Positions 61,501 through 64,000 of a DNA stretch of 64,000 bases are shown here, in pieces (within the stretch, counting starts at the first letter, position 1; every line of letters starts with the position of its first letter). This DNA is from Variovorax sp. SG517 (GTDB lineage: Bacteria > Pseudomonadota > Gammaproteobacteria > Burkholderiales > Burkholderiaceae_C). The DNA is taken from contig NZ_JABMJG010000002.1 in assembly GCF_013376045.1 (NCBI RefSeq), positions 1 through 64,000 on the forward strand. The letters run 5' to 3'. Position numbers and translations under genes: made by a program. The notes beneath the pieces were generated by a model, which saw only the letters and a list, made by a program, of their open reading frames with translations, did not search any database and had not been told where the DNA came from.

Positions 61501-61822
61501 GCGCGGCGCCGCCGCGCTGGCCCAGCGCATCCGTTCGGGCGAGGGCGCCTGGGTGTGGGACGATCGCAGGGTCGACTGGCATGGCAACGAAGTCACGCTG
61601 GTGCACGAGGGCGAAACCCTGCGAATCGACCGGCTGGTGCGGGAACGCGACAGCGGCGCCTGGTGGATCCTCGACTACAAATCCGCGGCGCGCCCCGAAC
61701 GGGACGCCGCGCTGATCGCACAGATGCAGCGCTATCGCGCCGCGGTGCAACATGCCTATCCCGGTGCCATGGTGCGCGTCGCGTTCCTCACCGGGCAGGG
61801 CGAACTGGTAAATCTCGAATGA
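58547..61822 (+). CDS. addA: AddA-like UvrD-type helicase/nuclease
   Basis: The 1091-residue protein has superfamily 1 helicase motifs: Walker A (EACAGAGKTWMLVSRIL, near residue 33), motif II (LLIDEFQDTNPLQWQALYG), motif III (FIVGDPKQSIYRFRRAEPQV), motif V (LLTVHGAKGLEADTVLMLD) and motif VI (GLYVAVTRARERLVLSSV). The C-terminus carries a RecB-type nuclease (LRIDRLVRERDSGAWWILDY, then K). Together with AddB it resects DNA ends for RecA. The start is ATG 58547, overlapping the addB stop. Its own stop overlaps the next gene. Confidence 0.9.
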   Translation: MNGAAYEHNGRHVTREAFYTVACDPRRSVAVEACAGAGKTWMLVSRILRALLEEGESACEPHEILAITFTKKAAGEMRERLDQWLEDFAQRAPEELVAQLVMRGMEPAAASAAVPRLKGLYRRLLEGGRPVQFRTFHAWFAGLLRNAPLAVLRELGLPSNYELLEDDAEARGHTWRPFFEAVTASKEALADYYAVVATHGRSQTAKALSEALSKRVEFSLADAENAVQHFSAMYPALEGLDEPTEALRGEAVRRRWLDRASALGRESNKTPQKAAEAIIDVFGAGEPAADSLPAALALLRKNFFVATEDRLTKNLQKFPAAQEAEAELQLLCAAQAQHAAWLYQQRMTRLTRLLIAAFAEVKRTHGWVDMNDVEQAAQLLLGQSALSGWVQERLDARIAHLLIDEFQDTNPLQWQALYGWLSAYTGAQGRAPRVFIVGDPKQSIYRFRRAEPQVFIAAKKFVREGLDGELLNCDHTHRNARSVVGLVNAAMLAAQEAGEFDGYRAHTTERGDEGELLRLPAIDRDALGDTAEAVPADDGMLHWRDSLVTPRVMPEEQLLQKECEQAARWVAQRIADGTQPSRIMVLARRRSRLSAMQDALRLRHIPVQQPEKNDLYDAPEVQDVVALIDALVSPAHDLSLARALKSPVFGVDDEALVQLALRQRERGPVSWFSLIQKDESLPQVLVEAGPRLKKWQRWLMTLPPHDALDAIFHDGDLLAKFGAAVPAAMRQGALANLRGVLSASLDIDGARFATPYALVRALRAGGVRAPTVVAPDAVQLLTVHGAKGLEADTVLMLDCDAAPPRAQTMGVLVEWKGSDSAPTRFIFLASEKTPPACAAALLEEEQRARHREELNGLYVAVTRARERLVLSSVRPARANEGSWWARLEALCEPTEADEPLVALSSPGGAASFPMQRMPEAPEPAAPAEQQPAVAKKAAGTTLDARAAAFGQAMHRLLEWAVPGEPLPAAHVRAAAREFLLDAQQARGAAALAQRIRSGEGAWVWDDRRVDWHGNEVTLVHEGETLRIDRLVRERDSGAWWILDYKSAARPERDAALIAQMQRYRAAVQHAYPGAMVRVAFLTGQGELVNLE

Positions 61823-63057
61823 ATGTTTCTCCCACCGTCGCCGTCATCGGCGGCGGCCCTACCGGCCTGATGGCGGCTGAAGTCCTGAGCGCCTCGGGCG
61901 CGCAAGTGCACGTCTACGACGCGATGCCCTCGGTGGGCCGCAAGTTCCTGCTGGCCGGACGCGGCGGGCTGAATCTCACGCACTCCGAGCCATTCGACGC
62001 GTTCATGGGCCGCTTCGGCGAGCGCCGTGCGCAACTGGAGCCGATGCTCGCGCAGTTCGGGCCGCAGCAGGTGCGCGAATGGGCGAGCGGGCTCGGCATC
62101 GAGACCTTCGTCGGCACCTCGGGGCGCGTGTTTCCGACCGACATGAAGGCCGCGCCGCTGCTGCGCGCCTGGCTGCATCGGCTGCGCGCGGCGGGCGTGC
62201 AGTTCCACATGCGGCATCGCTGGACGGGCGAGGGGCCGTTCGACATGGCGTCGCTGCGCTTTTCCACACCCACCGGCGAAGTCACCGCGAAGGCCGATGC
62301 CGTCGTGCTGGCGCTGGGCGGTGCAAGCTGGGCCCGCCTTGGCTCCGACGGCGCGTGGGCGCCGTGGCTGCAGGCACAAGGCGTGGACGTTGCACCGCTG
62401 CTGCCGGCCAACTGCGGTTTCGACGGTGTGGGCTGGAGCGAGCATTTCTCCAGCCGATTCGCGGGGCAGCCCTTCAAGTCGGTGGCGATCTCCTTCACGG
62501 ACGGCAACGGGCGGCATTTCGCGCGCAAGGGCGAATTCGTCGCGACCGCGACCGGCATCGAGGGCAGCCTGATCTACGCGGCATCGGCCCTGCTGCGCGA
62601 CGAGATCGCCGAGAAAGGAAGCGCGACGCTGCTGCTCGACCTGCTGCCCGATCGCAGCGCCGAGCAGGTGCTGGCCGCGGTGAAGCATCCGCGCGGGGCG
62701 CGTTCGCTCAGCAGCCATCTCAAGAGCCGGCTGGGCCTCGAAGGCATCAAGGCCGGCGTGCTGCACGAGGCCTTGAGTCGGGAGGCGATGCACGACCCGC
62801 AGCAACTTGCCGCAACCATCAAGGCAGTGCCGCTGAAGCTCGTCGCTACGCGGCCGGTCGACGAGGCCATCAGCACCGCGGGCGGCGTGCGTTTCGACGC
62901 GCTGGACGCGCAGCTCATGTCGACGGCTCTGCCGGGCGTGTTCGCGGCTGGGGAGATGCTGGACTGGGAGGCGCCGACGGGTGGCTACCTGCTGACGGCA
63001 TCGATGGCGAGTGGTGCCGCGGCGGCGCGCGGCGCGATCCGGCGGCTGGGTCTTTGA
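61819..63057 (+). CDS. HI0933-like NAD(P)/FAD-dependent oxidoreductase
   Basis: The 412-residue flavoprotein starts MNVSPTVAVIGGGPTGLMAA with the GxGxxG FAD site, then FLLAGRGGLNLTHSEPFDAF, GRVFPTDMKAAPLLRAWLHR and a C-terminal VDEAISTAGGVRFDALDAQL with PGVFAAGEMLDWEAPTGGYL, as in the TIGR03862/HI0933 family. The physiological reaction is not known. ATG 61819 overlaps the addA stop (ATGA), so it is probably co-transcribed. Confidence 0.9.
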   Translation: MNVSPTVAVIGGGPTGLMAAEVLSASGAQVHVYDAMPSVGRKFLLAGRGGLNLTHSEPFDAFMGRFGERRAQLEPMLAQFGPQQVREWASGLGIETFVGTSGRVFPTDMKAAPLLRAWLHRLRAAGVQFHMRHRWTGEGPFDMASLRFSTPTGEVTAKADAVVLALGGASWARLGSDGAWAPWLQAQGVDVAPLLPANCGFDGVGWSEHFSSRFAGQPFKSVAISFTDGNGRHFARKGEFVATATGIEGSLIYAASALLRDEIAEKGSATLLLDLLPDRSAEQVLAAVKHPRGARSLSSHLKSRLGLEGIKAGVLHEALSREAMHDPQQLAATIKAVPLKLVATRPVDEAISTAGGVRFDALDAQLMSTALPGVFAAGEMLDWEAPTGGYLLTASMASGAAAARGAIRRLGL

Positions 63058-63149
63058 AGGACCCGGGCCGGAGATTTTTTCGCTGGAATCTGTTTTTTGC
63101 GGGCCCCGTTTCATTTCGCGTGGAATGAAACGAAACCGCTGAAGAGGTT

Positions 63150-63247
63150 GACGAGCCTTACCCCTGGCACTGACTACGCAGTTAGGGCTGCTTGGTTCCC
63201 CACCTGACCCGGTTGGCCACTTCACCATGCAGGGAGGCCCGTCAGGG
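63150..63247 (-). ncRNA. ffs: Small signal recognition particle RNA (4.5S)
   Basis: On the reverse strand the hairpin tip reads GGGTCAGGTGGGGAACCAAG then CAGCCC, matching the conserved 4.5S core (GGTCAGG...AAGCAGCC), with the two arms pairing from GACGGGCCT near 63243 to AGGCTCGTC at 63150. It binds Ffh (SRP54) for membrane targeting. It sits next to dnaX, as often seen in betaproteobacteria. Confidence 0.88.
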
Positions 63248-63257
63248 CGTATTGTAA

Positions 63258-63350
63258 CCCCCCAGGCTGCGCGCACTTCGTGTCGCTTCGCCAACCCCCT
63301 GCTGGGGGCGACACCGGAGGACCGGCAAAGCCGGATCCTCGATGTCCCAC
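63258..63350. repeat. Interspersed intergenic repeat, copy 2
   Basis: This stretch matches the element at 53905-53999 in inverted orientation: the 29-base run around GCGCGCACTTCGTGTCGC, then a CCCCCTGCTGGGGG palindrome, then ACCGGCAAAGCCGGAT. It lies between the 4.5S RNA gene and dnaX. Hairpins could influence transcription into dnaX. Confidence 0.75.
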
Positions 63351-63405
63351 GAAAGCCCCGCCCCAGTATCGGGATGGGTGCTCTGCGCCTTTTAGAATGC
63401 CCGCA

Positions 63406-64000
63406 ATGTCTTATCTCGTGCTCGCTCGCAAGTTCCGCCCGAAAACCTTCGGTGAGATGGTCGGCCAGGGGCATGTGGTGCAGGCGCTGGAGAACGCGCT
63501 CACCACGCAGCGCCTGCATCACGCCTATCTCTTCACCGGCACCCGGGGTGTCGGCAAGACCACGGTCTCGCGCATTCTTGCGAAGTCGCTCAACTGCCAG
63601 GGGCCGGACGGGCAGGGCGGCATCACCGCCACGCCCTGCGGCGTGTGCCAGGCCTGCCGCGACATCGATGCCGGCCGCTTCGTCGACTACACCGAGCTCG
63701 ACGCAGCCTCCAACCGCGGCGTGGACGAGGTCCAGTCGCTGCTCGAGCAGGCGGTCTACAAGCCGGTGCAGGGGCGCTTCAAGGTCTTCATGATCGACGA
63801 AGTGCACATGCTCACGAACACCGCGTTCAACGCGATGCTCAAGACGCTCGAGGAGCCGCCCGAGTACCTGAAGTTCGTGCTGGCCACGACCGATCCGCAG
63901 AAGGTGCCGGTGACCGTGCTGTCGCGCTGCCTGCAGTTCAACCTGCGCCCGATGGCGCCCGAGACGGTGCTTGAGCACCTCACCGCCGTGCTGCAGACCG
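63406..64000 (+). CDS. dnaX: DNA polymerase III subunit tau/gamma, N-terminal part
   Basis: The first 198 residues are visible and the gene continues past the window. It begins MSYLVLARKFRPKTFGEMVG with Walker A (GTRGVGKTTVSRILAK), the zinc-binding Cys cluster (CQGPDG...CGVCQAC), Walker B (VFMIDEVHMLTNTAFNAML) and the SRC sensor region (VLSRCLQFNL). Tau/gamma is the clamp-loader ATPase and couples the polymerases. ATG 63406 is the start. The later part, including any frameshift site for gamma, is outside. Confidence 0.97.
   Translation, partial: MSYLVLARKFRPKTFGEMVGQGHVVQALENALTTQRLHHAYLFTGTRGVGKTTVSRILAKSLNCQGPDGQGGITATPCGVCQACRDIDAGRFVDYTELDAASNRGVDEVQSLLEQAVYKPVQGRFKVFMIDEVHMLTNTAFNAMLKTLEEPPEYLKFVLATTDPQKVPVTVLSRCLQFNLRPMAPETVLEHLTAVLQT

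Noticed and set aside
58448..61753. A reverse-strand open frame of about 1100 codons opposite the AddA-like helicase
   Set aside because: The composition is His/Arg/Gly/Leu-rich without domains, while the forward frame has all helicase motifs.
61756..63978. A reverse-strand open frame of 740 codons across the flavoprotein, 4.5S RNA and dnaX
   Set aside because: It crosses two real genes and an RNA gene and has no family features.

Overview
The window looks like a chromosomal segment of a high-GC betaproteobacterium, most likely of the Comamonadaceae (Variovorax-like). That assignment rests on remembered gene order and protein style (GNAT acyltransferase, ppk, sixA, ppx, pstSCAB-phoU-phoB-phoR; rpmE2; rho-trxA-addB-addA; 4.5S RNA-dnaX) and was not checked by a search.

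Positions 1-2816 are accessory DNA. A 5'-truncated IS66 transposase abuts a perfect palindrome (94-125). Its right inverted-repeat end (696-707) runs into a nuclease-like gene that has lost its start, and a DUF4238 gene follows. Positions 2820-24700 carry the late half of a P2-type prophage in canonical order: D, U, T, E', E, FII, FI, fibre chaperone, H, I, J, W, V, [membrane-protein moron], S, R, LysB/Rz1, lysozyme, two holin-like proteins, X, L, M, N, O, then divergent P and Q and a Dam-type methylase. Two matching dyads upstream of V and between O and P resemble Ogr/Delta late-activator sites. A T-TTT-TTG slip site in E opens directly into E'. No integrase, repressor, cox, replication gene or ogr is present in the window, so the prophage looks incomplete.

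Positions 24782-33918 form an accessory island ending at the 3' end of tRNA-Pro(TGG), a typical integration target. It holds a lower-GC orphan gene, a repeat-rich non-coding stretch, a small divergent module around a perfect LexA-type box (leading to a DUF72 protein), and a two-gene operon. That operon encodes a 1256-aa protein with a nuclease-like N-terminus, a P-loop NTPase and a long helical tail, followed by an overlapping 388-aa HEAT-like protein. This is the best candidate for an undescribed (anti-phage, Avs/STAND-like) system.

From 34 kb onward the content is core chromosome. 37.0-49.2 kb is a phosphate/polyphosphate region: an ornithine-lipid-type acyltransferase, ppk, sixA, ppx, and the pst-pho operon with phoBR. 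Pho-box-like 11-bp repeats lie upstream of ppk and pstS, and a separate reverse-strand Pho box faces ppx. It is followed by a MATE exporter and a membrane glycosyltransferase-like protein, rpmE2, a Gfo/Idh oxidoreductase, rho, trxA, an AddB/AddA-like recombination nuclease pair, a flavoprotein, the 4.5S RNA gene (reverse strand) and the start of dnaX. Two copies of an interspersed repeat lie at 53.9 and 63.3 kb.
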